Notes: a model not told the origin generated them from the sequence alone. Positions 1 through 8,138 are shown, counted from the stretch's first letter. The stretch is DNA of 64,000 bases from Streptomyces sp. SirexAA-E (GCF_000177195.2 NC_015953.1:4216001-4280000), one strand, 5' to 3'. A program made the numbers and translations.

Positions 1-259
1 TCATGTCGTCCGTGTACGTGTCGAACCAGAAGTCCTCCGTCTCCCGGCCGAACGCGGAGCAGAACCAGCCGTACTCGACGGTGGCCAGGTGTTTGACCAG
101 GCCCAGCAGGTTCGTGCCGGTCGGGGTCATGGGGCGGCGCAGCTGTTCGTCGTCGAGCCCGTCCAGCTTCCACAGGACCACGTCCCGGTGCCGGTCGAGG
201 CTCGCGTGGAGGACTTCCTTCTCGCCGCCGGTGTACGGCACGGCCTTGGTCTTCGTCAT
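1..259 (-). CDS. DinB-superfamily (DUF664-like) protein, 3' end outside window
   Basis: The reading frame opens at ATG 259-257 (MTKTKAVPYTGGEKEVLH) and stays open to the window edge, so only the N-terminal 86 residues are visible. The sequence has the DinB_2/DUF664 pattern: an opening helix with LHASLDRHRDVVLWKLEGL, then the conserved stretch around TGTNLLGLVKHLATVEYGWF, where the His of KHLATVEYGWF is normally the first metal ligand. DinB-fold proteins are usually metal-dependent hydrolases or thiol-transferases, often mycothiol-linked in actinobacteria. The remaining metal ligands lie beyond the window, so activity cannot be judged. A GGGG tract just upstream is a weak ribosome site. Confidence 0.8.
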   Translation of the reverse strand, partial: MTKTKAVPYTGGEKEVLHASLDRHRDVVLWKLDGLDDEQLRRPMTPTGTNLLGLVKHLATVEYGWFCSAFGRETEDFWFDTYTDDM

Positions 260-291
260 CCCCGGATCGTAGTGACCGGGACCGGCGGTCC

Positions 292-903
292 CTACGCGCG
301 GGGACGCCCGGCCTCGACCAACTCGGCGGCGTTCAGCGTCACCTCGGCCCCGATCGAGCCGGGGAGCACGGCCGACTGCCCGGGGGCGTAGACCTCGTGG
401 TTGTCGTAGCCGCAGCCGGTGGGCTCCGTGAGGACGTGTACCCGGCCGTGCTTGCGGTCGACGACCACGTAGACGGGGATCTTGGCCTCGGCGTAGGCGG
501 AGACCTTGTTGCGCAGGTCGTTCTTGTAGTTGCCGGACGTCACCTCCAGTACGAGGCGGAAGACGGCCGGGCCGTAGCAGTTGTTCTCGACGAGGTGTGC
601 GTCGAAGTCGGCGTCGACGATCGCCAGGTCCGCGACGGCGTAGTCCTCTGGGCCGCTCGGCAGCCAGAGGCCGACGCCTTGGAGGACTTCCGTCTCTCCG
701 TCGTCGAGCCCGGCTGCGATGAAGGGACGCATGAGCTTGGTCAGAGCGCGGGCGTGCGGGCCGTCCGGTGGCGCGGCCACGGTGATGACGCCTCCGATGA
801 TCTCGACGCGATACCCCGGAAGCTGTTCCATGAGGCGGTTCGCCGTCACGAGCATGGGTTCCGGTTCATCGCCACAGGGGTGCTCGACTGCTGCTGCAGA
901 CAT
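292..903 (-). CDS. Uma2-family (DUF820) PD-(D/E)XK-like protein
   Basis: A 203-residue protein matching the Uma2 family common in actinobacteria and cyanobacteria. The core fold is visible: YRVEIIGGVITVAAPPDGPHARAL, then YAVADLAIVDADF, FRLVLEVTSGNYKNDLRNKVSAYAEAKIPVYVVVD. In PD-(D/E)XK folds the catalytic acids sit in the AVADLAIVD strand and in LVLEVTS, and both are present here. The family is named as a putative endonuclease but its physiological role is unknown. The start at ATG 903 is supported by GGAGG six bases upstream. It is 32 bp from the next gene on the same strand. Confidence 0.85.
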   Translation of the reverse strand: MSAAAVEHPCGDEPEPMLVTANRLMEQLPGYRVEIIGGVITVAAPPDGPHARALTKLMRPFIAAGLDDGETEVLQGVGLWLPSGPEDYAVADLAIVDADFDAHLVENNCYGPAVFRLVLEVTSGNYKNDLRNKVSAYAEAKIPVYVVVDRKHGRVHVLTEPTGCGYDNHEVYAPGQSAVLPGSIGAEVTLNAAELVEAGRPRA

Positions 904-1007
904 TGCGGGCCTCCTGGAATGGCTGGTGTCGAGGCCATCATCGTAGGTCGGGGCATCCCCGATCGTCCCGCGGCCACGAGATCACCCCGGCGAGTGACAG
1001 CGCAGAG

Positions 1008-1041
1008 GACGGCCCCGCACACCGGTGTGTGCGGGGCCGTC
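1008..1041 (-). terminator. Rho-independent-type hairpin downstream of serC
   Basis: A perfect inverted repeat with arms GACGGCCCCGCACAC and GTGTGCGGGGCCGTC (15 bp) closes a 4-base loop, 12 bases past the serC stop. Streptomyces terminators often lack the U-tract, as here. It is symmetric and could act in both directions, separating serC from the Uma2 gene. Confidence 0.85.
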
Positions 1042-1053
1042 TCGGACGCGCCG

Positions 1054-2172
1054 CTACAGCTTGTCGATCACATGGTCGACGCACGCCGTCAGCGCCTGGA
1101 CGTCCGCCGGGTCGATCGCCGGGAACATCGCCACGCGCAGCTGGTTGCGGCCCAGCTTGCGGTACGGCTCGGTGTCGACGACACCGTTGGCGCGGAGCAC
1201 CTTGGCGACGGCCGCCGCGTCGATGCCGTCCTCGAAGTCGATCGTGCCGATGACCTGCGAACGCTTCGCCGGGTCGGTGACGAACGGGGTGGCGTACTTG
1301 GAGTCCTCGGCCCAGCCGTACAGCGCCTGCGAGGACGCGGCCGTGCGGCCGGTGGCGAAGTCCAGACCGCCCTGGGTGTTCAGCCACTTCAGCTGCTCGT
1401 TGAGCAGGAAGAGGGTGGCCAGCGCCGGGGTGTTGTACGTCTGGTTCTTCAGCGAGTTGTCGATCGCGGTGGGCAGCGAGAAGAACTCCGGGACGTGCCG
1501 GCCGGAGGCGTGGATCCGCGCCGCGCGCTCCAGGGCCGCCGGGGAGAACACACCGATCCACAGGCCGCCGTCGGAGGCGAAGGACTTCTGCGGGGCGAAG
1601 TAGTAGACGTCGGTCTCGGTGATGTCGACCGGCAGGCCGCCCGCACCGGAGGTGGCGTCCACCAGGACGAGCGCGCCCTCGTCGGCGCCCGCGACCCGCT
1701 TGATCGGGGCGGCGACGCCGGTGGAGGTCTCGTTGTGGGTGAGGGCGTAGACGTCGACGCCCGCCTCGGCCGCCGGGTCCGGGTGGGTGCCCGGGTCGGA
1801 GGAGATCACGGTCGGGTCGGCCAGCCACGGGGCGAGCTTCGCCGCCTTCGCGAACTTGGACGAGAACTCGCCGAAGTTCAGGTGCTGGGACTTGTTCTCG
1901 ATGAGTCCGTGCGTCGCGACGTCCCAGAAGGCGGTGGAGCCGCCGTTGCCCAGGATCACCTCGTAGCCCTCGGGGAGGGAGAAGAGGCTGCGCACACCGT
2001 CGCGTACCTCGCCGACCAGGTTCTTGACCGGGGCCTGGCGATGGGACGTACCGAGGAGAGAGGTGCCCGTGGCGGCCAGCGCGTCGAGCGCCTCCGTCCG
2101 CACCTTGGAGGGTCCGGCGCCGAAACGTCCGTCGGCGGGCTTGATGTCAGCGGGAATCTGGATATCGGCCAC
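1054..2172 (-). CDS. serC: Phosphoserine aminotransferase SerC
   Basis: A 372-residue class-V PLP aminotransferase that converts 3-phosphohydroxypyruvate plus glutamate to phosphoserine and 2-oxoglutarate in serine biosynthesis; it can also serve the erythronate-phosphate step of B6 synthesis. The opening RFGAGPSKVR, the cofactor strand LVLVDATSGAGGLP (Asp172) and the Schiff-base Lys196 in YFAPQKSFASDGG are diagnostic. Length fits the actinobacterial SerC type. The start is GTG at 2172, with a poor Shine-Dalgarno upstream. It is followed by a strong terminator, and a second small hairpin lies 24 bases upstream of the start, so it is probably transcribed alone. Confidence 0.97.
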   Translation of the reverse strand: MADIQIPADIKPADGRFGAGPSKVRTEALDALAATGTSLLGTSHRQAPVKNLVGEVRDGVRSLFSLPEGYEVILGNGGSTAFWDVATHGLIENKSQHLNFGEFSSKFAKAAKLAPWLADPTVISSDPGTHPDPAAEAGVDVYALTHNETSTGVAAPIKRVAGADEGALVLVDATSGAGGLPVDITETDVYYFAPQKSFASDGGLWIGVFSPAALERAARIHASGRHVPEFFSLPTAIDNSLKNQTYNTPALATLFLLNEQLKWLNTQGGLDFATGRTAASSQALYGWAEDSKYATPFVTDPAKRSQVIGTIDFEDGIDAAAVAKVLRANGVVDTEPYRKLGRNQLRVAMFPAIDPADVQALTACVDHVIDKL

Positions 2173-2195
2173 GAGCCGGAGCGTAGTCCCTCCGC

Positions 2196-2217
2196 GACAC
2201 GGTCCGGGAACCGTGTC
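2196..2217 (-). terminator. Small perfect hairpin between P450 operon end and serC
   Basis: GACACGGT and ACCGTGTC (8 bp) pair across a 6-base loop. It lies 85 bases past the last conservon gene and 24 bases before the serC start. It may be the conservon terminator or a regulatory inverted repeat at the serC promoter; the sequence does not decide. Confidence 0.45.
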
Positions 2218-2301
2218 CGTCGGATGAGACGCGCGCTCCGGCCCGTGGACGGTGTCGCGGAGGGGGTGCCGGCGTGCTCGTCGCGGGCGGCCGCCGGGAC
2301 G

Positions 2302-3510
2302 TCAGCCGAGGTCGACCGGGAGTTCGTACAGGTCGTTCTGGGTCACGATCGGCTTGTTGCGCAGCTCGGACGCCGGGACCGCCAGGTCCAGCTCCGGGAA
2401 GCGCTCGTACAGCGCGGGCAGGGCCACCCCGGCCTCCATACGGGAGAGCGCGGCACCCGGGCAGACGTGCGGGCCGTGCCCGAAGGCGATGTGGCGGTTC
2501 GGGGAGCGGGTGATGTCGAAGTCACCGGCGGTCGGGCCGTACTGCTTCTCGTCGCGGCCCAGCGCGCCGAACGACACGATCAGGGCCTCCCCCTCGGGCA
2601 GGACCTTGTCGCCGACCTCGATGTCCTCGGTCGCGAAGCGGATCAGGACGTGCGAGGTGGGCGTGTTCCAGCGGAGGGTCTCCTCGATCACGTTCTCCCA
2701 CGGCACCTCCCCGCTCAGCACGCGCTTGCGCTGCTCGGGGTGGGTCTGGAGCGCCTCCACCACGTTGACGATCAGGCTGATCGTCGTCTCGTGACCGGCC
2801 GCGATGATCAGCTGGAGGGTGTTGACGATCTCCTCGTCGGTGAGGTGGTCGCCGTCCTCGGAAGCAGCGATCAGGGCGCTGGTGAGGTCGTCGCCCGGGT
2901 TCGCCCGCTTGTCGTCGACGATCTTCGTGAAGAGGGTCCCGAGGTCCGCCATCATCTGCGGCACCTCCTCCGGCGGGGTCTGCGTCGAGAAGAACTTCTC
3001 GAACAGCACCTTCAGCCGGGGGTGATCGGCCGCGTCCACGCCCATCAGCTCGCTGATGACGTTCATCGGCAGCGGATACGCGAACTCCGCCTTCAGGTCG
3101 ACCCGCTCACCCCTGGGCAGGGCCGCCAACCGGTCCAGGCTCGCGTCGGTGAGCGCCTGGATGCCCGCCCGCAGCCGCTCCACCCGCTTCACCGTCAGCG
3201 CCTGCGCGACCAGGGAGCGCAGTCTTCGGTGCTCGGGACCGTCCACCGTCAGCATCGAGCGGCCCGGGTTGGCGAGGCCGATCAGCGGCCAGTCCATCGG
3301 GATCTCGCCGCGCCGCCAGGCGTTCCAGACGCCGATGTCCTTGACCACCCGGCTGTCGGTGAGCAGCTGGCGGGCCTCGGCGTGGTGCGTGACGGCGTAG
3401 CAGTGCACCCCGCCGGGGAGCTCCACCTCGGCCAGCGGCCCGGCGGCCCGCAGCGCGGCGCTCTCGCCGTCGAGGTCGGCGACGAAGGGGTCGAGGGCGA
3501 TCCGGGTCAT
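2302..3510 (-). CDS. Conservon cytochrome P450, CYP154-like (CvnF position)
   Basis: A 402-residue soluble bacterial P450 with all canonical motifs: I-helix AAGHETT (237-243), K-helix ETLR (277-280, the EXXR motif) and heme loop FGHGPHVC with ligand Cys350. Its start ATG 3510-3508 overlaps the TGA of the upstream P450 by 4 bases (ATGA), indicating translational coupling. Members of this family sit last in Streptomyces conservons beside a CYP157 partner and are usually classed as CYP154; that subfamily assignment is from context and recall. The substrate is unknown. A longer frame starting at 3576 would overlap the previous gene by 70 bases, so it is rejected. Confidence 0.93.
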   Translation of the reverse strand: MTRIALDPFVADLDGESAALRAAGPLAEVELPGGVHCYAVTHHAEARQLLTDSRVVKDIGVWNAWRRGEIPMDWPLIGLANPGRSMLTVDGPEHRRLRSLVAQALTVKRVERLRAGIQALTDASLDRLAALPRGERVDLKAEFAYPLPMNVISELMGVDAADHPRLKVLFEKFFSTQTPPEEVPQMMADLGTLFTKIVDDKRANPGDDLTSALIAASEDGDHLTDEEIVNTLQLIIAAGHETTISLIVNVVEALQTHPEQRKRVLSGEVPWENVIEETLRWNTPTSHVLIRFATEDIEVGDKVLPEGEALIVSFGALGRDEKQYGPTAGDFDITRSPNRHIAFGHGPHVCPGAALSRMEAGVALPALYERFPELDLAVPASELRNKPIVTQNDLYELPVDLG

Positions 3511-4742
3511 TGCTGTCCTCCAAGGGCGGGGGTGGGCGTGAAGTGCACCGGCAGCTCCGTCAGTCCGCGCAGCCACGGGGACGGGCGGTGGGTCAGCCGG
3601 TCCTCGGGGACGGCGAGGTCCACGTCCGGGAGCCGGTCCAGGAGCACCTCGATCCCCGTACGGGCGATGACCTCCGCGGTCTCCTGCGCCGGGAACGGGC
3701 AGCGGTGCTCGCCGTGGCCGAAGGAGAGGAACGCGTTGTTCCCACCGGTCAGGGCGGAACCGTCGGTGCGTACCTGCGGGTCGCCGTTGGCCGCGGCGAT
3801 ACCGAGGAGCAGCAGGTCACCGGCGCGGATGTGGCGTCCGCCGAGGTGGGTGTCGCGGGAGGCCCAGCGGCCCGCCACGTTCTGGGTGGGGGTGTCCTCC
3901 CAGAGGACCTCGTTCATGGCCTCGGCGACGCTGTGCCGGCCGCCGGACAGCGACGCGGCGAAGCGGTCGTCGGTGAGCATCAGCCGCAGCGAGTTGCCCA
4001 TCCAGTCGGCGGTCGGCTGGTGGCCCGCGGCCATCATCACCATGAGGTCCTGGGCGACCTCCTCGTCGGAGAAGCCGCCCGGGTCCTGGAGCATCCGGGA
4101 GGCGACGTCGTCGCCGGGCTCGGCGTGCTTGTCGGCGAGGAGCCGGTACATGGCCCCGCCGAGGAGCTGCTGGCCGGCGATGGCGCCCTCGCCACCGTCG
4201 ATCAGATCGTTGATCGCACCGACGAGGGGGCCGAGGATCTCGTCACCGAATCCGTAGATCCTCGCCAGTACACGCGCGGGCAGCAGCATCGCGTACTCGG
4301 CGATGATGTCCGTGCGGCCGGTGGAGCAGAAACGGTCGACGAGGTCGTCGGCGAACTCCTCCGCGTACCGCTTGAGCGCGAACGGGTCGACGGCCTCCAG
4401 CGCGTTGCCGATCATCGCCGCGCGGGCGGTGTGCCGTTCGCCGACCGTGTAGAGGATCGACGGCTGTTTGTGGCCGATCATGGGCAGCAGCGGCCAGTCG
4501 TCCGGGATGTTCTCCCACTGACTCCACAGGTCGGAGTCCCGGCTGTAGAGCACCGGGTCGTTGGTGACCTGGTGCAGCTCGCGGTAGCCGAGGATCAGCC
4601 AGGCGGGTACCCCGCCGTCGAGCACGACGGGGGCCACGGCGCCGTGGTCACGGCGCATGTCCCGGTACACCTGCGCGGCGTCGGTCTGGAACCGCGGCCC
4701 GGACAGGGGGACGGAACCGTGGGGCACGGGGCACGTGGTCAC
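3507..4742 (-). CDS. Conservon cytochrome P450, CYP157-like, EXXR motif altered (CvnE position)
   Basis: A 411-residue P450 with I-helix AAGHQPT (238-244) and a heme loop FGHGEHRC with ligand Cys348. At the K-helix the invariant EXXR reads EVLW (278-281), so the arginine is replaced by tryptophan. The CYP157 family of Streptomyces conservons is known for exactly this loss, and the partner gene just downstream is CYP154-like, the usual pairing. The start is GTG 4742-4740, overlapping the TGA of the GTPase gene (GTGA). An ATG start further upstream in this frame would run far into the GTPase gene. Function and electron partners are unknown. Confidence 0.93.
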   Translation of the reverse strand: MTTCPVPHGSVPLSGPRFQTDAAQVYRDMRRDHGAVAPVVLDGGVPAWLILGYRELHQVTNDPVLYSRDSDLWSQWENIPDDWPLLPMIGHKQPSILYTVGERHTARAAMIGNALEAVDPFALKRYAEEFADDLVDRFCSTGRTDIIAEYAMLLPARVLARIYGFGDEILGPLVGAINDLIDGGEGAIAGQQLLGGAMYRLLADKHAEPGDDVASRMLQDPGGFSDEEVAQDLMVMMAAGHQPTADWMGNSLRLMLTDDRFAASLSGGRHSVAEAMNEVLWEDTPTQNVAGRWASRDTHLGGRHIRAGDLLLLGIAAANGDPQVRTDGSALTGGNNAFLSFGHGEHRCPFPAQETAEVIARTGIEVLLDRLPDVDLAVPEDRLTHRPSPWLRGLTELPVHFTPTPALGGQQ

Positions 4743-5395
4743 AGGGTGCGCTCCGGGGTCATCGCCGTGGCGCCCTGACCGCCCGCGAGGGCCGCGCCGG
4801 CGTTCTTCGCGCGGGCCTCGGAGAGCGCGTGGAGGTGCTCGACCAGGGTGATCAGGACGTACTTGCTGGAGGAGCGGTCCCGGGCGTCGCACTCGACGAG
4901 CGGGACGTCGGGGGAGAGGTCCAGCGCCTCCCGGATCTGCTGCTCGGTGTGGAGGGGCCCGCCGAAGTCGTTGCACGCGACGATGAACGGCGTGCCGTGG
5001 TGCTCCAGCCGGTCGATGGCGTACCAGGAGTCGGCGAGCCGCCGGGTGTCGACGAGGACGACGGCCCCCAGGGTCCCGGAGAAGAGGCGGTCCCACAGGA
5101 ACCAGAAGCGTTCCTGGCCGGGGGCGCCGAAGAGGTAGAGGACCGAACGCGCGTCGAGCGTGATGCGGCCGAAGTCGAAGGCGACCGTGGTGGACGTCTT
5201 GGACTGCACACCGTCGAGGTCGTCGACGGCCTCGCCCGCGCGGGTCATGGTCTCCTCCGTGTTGAGCGGACGGATCTCGCTCACGGAACGGACCATGGTG
5301 GTCTTGCCGACCCCGAAGCCGCCGACCACGACGATCTTCAGTCCGTTGTCGGCCGTCGCCTGCAGGGCGGCACGGTCAGAGATTGCGGAGTCCAA
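4739..5395 (-). CDS. cvnD: Conservon small GTPase CvnD
   Basis: A Ras-like regulatory ATP/GTP-binding protein of about 218 residues. The P-loop is GGFGVGKT near residue 25-32, followed by TSTTVAFDFGRITL (switch I/G2) and LFGAPGQERFWFLW, where the DxxG of G3 is replaced by GAPGQ as is usual for conservon GTPases; VACNDF is the G4-like element. The preferred start is TTG 5395 (LDSAISDRA), overlapping cvnC by 20 bases; an ATG at 5443 would overlap by 68. CvnD works with the kinase-like CvnA and the roadblock protein CvnB in a membrane-associated heterocomplex shown for an S. coelicolor conservon. Confidence 0.93.
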   Translation of the reverse strand: MDSAISDRAALQATADNGLKIVVVGGFGVGKTTMVRSVSEIRPLNTEETMTRAGEAVDDLDGVQSKTSTTVAFDFGRITLDARSVLYLFGAPGQERFWFLWDRLFSGTLGAVVLVDTRRLADSWYAIDRLEHHGTPFIVACNDFGGPLHTEQQIREALDLSPDVPLVECDARDRSSSKYVLITLVEHLHALSEARAKNAGAALAGGQGATAMTPERTL

Positions 5396-5747
5396 CGAGC
5401 ACCTGTTCCAGGGTGTCGGTGTCGGGGAGCCGGTCCGCGACACGGGCAGTACGGGGATGGCGGGCGCTGATCCGGCCGGTGTCGAGCAGGTCGCAGAGCA
5501 TGATGCGGACGATGCCGACGGGCAGATTCAGGGTGGCCGAGATCTCGACGACGGCCGTGGGGCGTTCGCACATCCGCAGGATCGCGGCGTGCTCCGACTG
5601 CATCCCGGGCGCCGGATCGCACTCGGCGACGACGAGGGTCACCAGGTCGAAGGCGTCCGAGCCGGACCGGCTGCGGCCCCCGGTGAGGGTGTACAGCCGG
5701 TCCGGGGCGTCGTCGCGCCCGGGGCGGGGTCGCGGCGCCGACGTCAT
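5376..5747 (-). CDS. cvnC: Conservon DUF742 protein CvnC
   Basis: A 123-residue DUF742 protein, the third conservon member. Visible features are the LYTLTGGR opening after a Pro/Arg-rich leader, FDLVTLVVA, and a winged-helix-like half (SEHAAILRMCERPTAVVEISATL, then VRIMLCDLLDTGRI). The family is thought to help assemble the CvnA-B-D complex; no enzymatic motif is present. The ATG at 5747 overlaps the cvnB stop by 4 bases. Its 3' end overlaps the start of cvnD. Confidence 0.93.
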   Translation of the reverse strand: MTSAPRPRPGRDDAPDRLYTLTGGRSRSGSDAFDLVTLVVAECDPAPGMQSEHAAILRMCERPTAVVEISATLNLPVGIVRIMLCDLLDTGRISARHPRTARVADRLPDTDTLEQVLVGLRNL

Positions 5748-6190
5748 ACGTCCGCGGTTTCCGTGGCCTGCGCCACCGCGTCGGTCCCGCCCGAGGAGCG
5801 CGGCGGGGCCACCAGGTACTCGCCGAGCTGCTCGACGAGTTCGCTCATGTTGTGGCCGACGAGGCCGACGTCGGAGTCCTCCGCGGCGACGACCGCGAGA
5901 TGGGCGCCGGCACCCGCCTCGACGATGAACAGCACACCGCCGTAGAACTCGGCCATCGCGGAGCGCACCCCGCCGGTCCCGTCACCGAACTCCACGGACG
6001 CGCCGTGCGACAGGCTCTGGATACCGGCGGAGATCGCGGCGAGCTGGTCGGCCTGGTCGACGGAGAGCTCGGGGGTACGGCACAGCTTCAGACCGTCCCG
6101 GGACAGGACCAGGGCGTGCCGGGCGCCGGGAGTGCGTTCCAGCAGACCCTCCAGCAGCCAGTTGAGCTTCTCGTCGGTCGTCGCGGTCAT
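5744..6190 (-). CDS. cvnB: Conservon roadblock/LC7 protein CvnB
   Basis: A 148-residue Roadblock/LC7-fold protein (LNWLLEGLLERTPGARHALVLSRDGL, then DQADQLAAISAGIQSL and a LFIVEAGAGAHLAVVA strand). Such proteins bind small GTPases as activator or scaffold subunits, so the likely partner is CvnD, two genes downstream. ATG 6190 overlaps the cvnA stop (ATGA), and its own stop overlaps cvnC in the same way, giving tight stoichiometric coupling. No membrane segment is seen. Confidence 0.95.
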   Translation of the reverse strand: MTATTDEKLNWLLEGLLERTPGARHALVLSRDGLKLCRTPELSVDQADQLAAISAGIQSLSHGASVEFGDGTGGVRSAMAEFYGGVLFIVEAGAGAHLAVVAAEDSDVGLVGHNMSELVEQLGEYLVAPPRSSGGTDAVAQATETADV

Positions 6191-7701
6191 CGGGTGTTGC
6201 CTTCCGGGTGCGGGGTGTTGGCGCGGACCGCCTGACTGAAGGTGCTGAAGCGTGCCGCCTGCACCTTCGGGTCGGTGGTACGGGGCCTGGGGGAATCGGC
6301 TCCGCCGGGGGCGGCGTTGCCGTTACGTGCTTCGGCGGCGGCCAGGGTGCGGCCGCGGCGGCGCTTGGGCAGGCCGCTCTCGCCGAACCGGGGGACGGAC
6401 CCGGTGGTCTCGGAGGCGCTGTCGGGCGCGGAGCCGGGCCGGGCGGTGCCCTCTTCCCGGGTGTCCGGTGCCGGGTCGCCCTGTCCGGGCCCGGCGTCCC
6501 GGGAGCGGGCCGACGCGTGGACCGGCTCCGGCTCCGGGCGCTCGGCGGCGGCCGGGGCGGGCACGGCGGGCAGGAGGGCGCCACGGGAGATGAGCTCGTG
6601 CGGCAGCATCATCAAGGCGCCGGTGCCGCCGCGCGCCGACGGCCGGAAGGAGACCGTCAGACCGTGCTTACGGGCCAGCCGGCCGACCACGGCGAGGCCG
6701 AGACGGGTCCCGGAGAGGCCGGTGAGGTCCTGGTCGCGGGCCGCCACGGCACGCTCGGCGCGGCGCAGCTGGACGTCGCTCATCACCAGGCCGCTGTCCT
6801 CGACGGTGATGACGATCCCGGCCGGGACCTCCTCGACGTACACATGGACTTCGGCGGTGGGCGGCGAGAAGTTGGCGGCGTTGTCGAGGAGTTCCGCCAG
6901 GGCGTGCATGACGCCCTCGGCGGCGTGTCCCGCGATCGCCACGTCGCTGGTGGAGTGCAGCCGGATGCGCTGGTAGCCGCCGATGCGGCCCATCGCGCCG
7001 CGCAGGATCGACTCCATCACGATCGGCTTCGCCCAGCGCCGCCCGGAACGCGCCCCGGTCAGTACGGCGATGGAGTCGGCCAGCCGGCCCGCCTGGGCGG
7101 TGCGGTGGTCCAGGTGGAGGAGGTCACCGAGCACGTCCTCGGCGGTGTGCCGGTGCTCCATCTCCCGTAGGTCGGCCAGCATGCCGGTGGCCAGCGCCTG
7201 CATGCGGCCCGCCGCGTTGGCGCAGGCCGCGACGGCTGCGGAGCGCTCGGTCTCGCTGCGCCGGGCGCGTTCGGTGAGCCGGGCGTTCTCGGCCGTGAGG
7301 CGGGCCTGCTCGGCGTCGGCCTCGGCCGTCACGCGGGCGACGTGCTCGGCGGCCTCGGCCGTGACCCTGGAGGTCTCGGTGGCGGCCGCCGCCTTGATGC
7401 GGGCCGTGTCCGCGGTGAAGCGCTGCGCTTCGGCGGCGGAGGTGGAGACGAGGCGCGAGATCTCGGCGGTGAAGCGTTCGGCGTCGGCGGTCCGCAGGGC
7501 CCGCAGCGTCCGCGCGGTGATCCGCGCGTGGACGGTGAGGGCCACCGCGACGCACAGCAGCAGGGCCGAGGCACCCGCTCCCCAGGACACGGGGGTCCGT
7601 ACCGAGGCGGGTGCCGCGGCCACCGCCCACAGGCACAGGGAACCGGTGACGGCTGCCGAGACCAGCAGGGCGAGCGCGGTTGGCCGGAGTGAAGGGCGCA
7701 A
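6187..7701 (-). CDS. cvnA: Conservon membrane sensor kinase-like protein CvnA
   Basis: A 504-residue protein with two N-terminal transmembrane segments (about 8-30 and 42-58), a long Ala/Glu-rich coiled coil (about 70-160) with a recurring RxTAE pattern, a divergent phosphoacceptor helix (LLHLDHRTAQAGRLADSI), a GHKL ATPase domain with N-box ELLDNAANFSPP, and a Pro/Gly-rich tail ending in the conserved KVQAARFSTFSQAV element. It heads the conservon and probably starts it as the signal-receiving member. The start is TTG 7701 with GAGGA about 8 bases upstream. No response regulator is nearby, as expected for conservons. Confidence 0.94.
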   Translation of the reverse strand: MRPSLRPTALALLVSAAVTGSLCLWAVAAAPASVRTPVSWGAGASALLLCVAVALTVHARITARTLRALRTADAERFTAEISRLVSTSAAEAQRFTADTARIKAAAATETSRVTAEAAEHVARVTAEADAEQARLTAENARLTERARRSETERSAAVAACANAAGRMQALATGMLADLREMEHRHTAEDVLGDLLHLDHRTAQAGRLADSIAVLTGARSGRRWAKPIVMESILRGAMGRIGGYQRIRLHSTSDVAIAGHAAEGVMHALAELLDNAANFSPPTAEVHVYVEEVPAGIVITVEDSGLVMSDVQLRRAERAVAARDQDLTGLSGTRLGLAVVGRLARKHGLTVSFRPSARGGTGALMMLPHELISRGALLPAVPAPAAAERPEPEPVHASARSRDAGPGQGDPAPDTREEGTARPGSAPDSASETTGSVPRFGESGLPKRRRGRTLAAAEARNGNAAPGGADSPRPRTTDPKVQAARFSTFSQAVRANTPHPEGNTR

Positions 7702-8138
7702 TCGGAGTCCTCGGGGCGGACGGTTTGGGGGGCAGGGACAATCCGGGCGCTTCGGTGCGGCTGTGGCGAAAGAAGCACAACTGGAGCTGATTGTTCCTGA
7801 TCAAGTACCGGCAACTATAGGAGAATTGATGCCGCGTTTGGCGATCCCTTGTGGCCACTTCTGTTTGGAATTTGTCTTGAAGTCGATGCTGGCGCGGGTC
7901 TTCCGAGGAGGCCGGAGGGGCGAGTGGCCGGATGTACGTGGTGAAGCAGTAGCGAATATGGCGATATGTCGCGTGTGTGGAGCGGGATTTGTCACGATCG
8001 TCGCCTGAGGGCGGGTGGGCCGCTAGTGTGAGCGCTCCGGTGCAGCCGACCCCCTAGGTCGCGGCACTGCCGTAAGACACACCGCGGGCGCCTTGAGGGG
8101 GAGGCGCCGCGTGGCCCCGACGGAGGACGCAGGCAACC
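7702..8138. other. Divergent intergenic region between conservon and LCP gene
   Basis: 437 bases with clearly lower GC than the flanking genes, especially 7790-7980. It must hold promoters for cvnA (minus) and the LCP gene (plus). A TTGTTC...TATAGG pair on the plus strand with a 19-base gap at about 7793-7823 is the most promoter-like sequence I see, though the spacing is long. A weakly supported small ORF lies at 7829-8008. Confidence 0.5.
7829..8008 (+). CDS. Candidate small ORF, 59 residues, unproven
   Basis: ATG 7829 is preceded by AGGAG with a 5-base gap, and the frame runs to TGA 8008. The product starts MPRLAIPCGHFCLEF and ends with a CRVCGAGF segment that looks like half a zinc knuckle. 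Third codon positions are much less G/C-biased (TTG, TGT, TTT, GAA) than in neighbouring genes. That argues either for intergenic DNA that is open by chance or for a small acquired gene. I do not recognise the protein. Confidence 0.25.
   Translation: MPRLAIPCGHFCLEFVLKSMLARVFRGGRRGEWPDVRGEAVANMAICRVCGAGFVTIVA

Noticed and set aside
397..4257. Plus-strand frame of 1286 residues
   Set aside because: It is antisense to Uma2, serC and both P450s, is Val/Arg/Gly/Leu-rich and matches no family. It is a GC-bias shadow.
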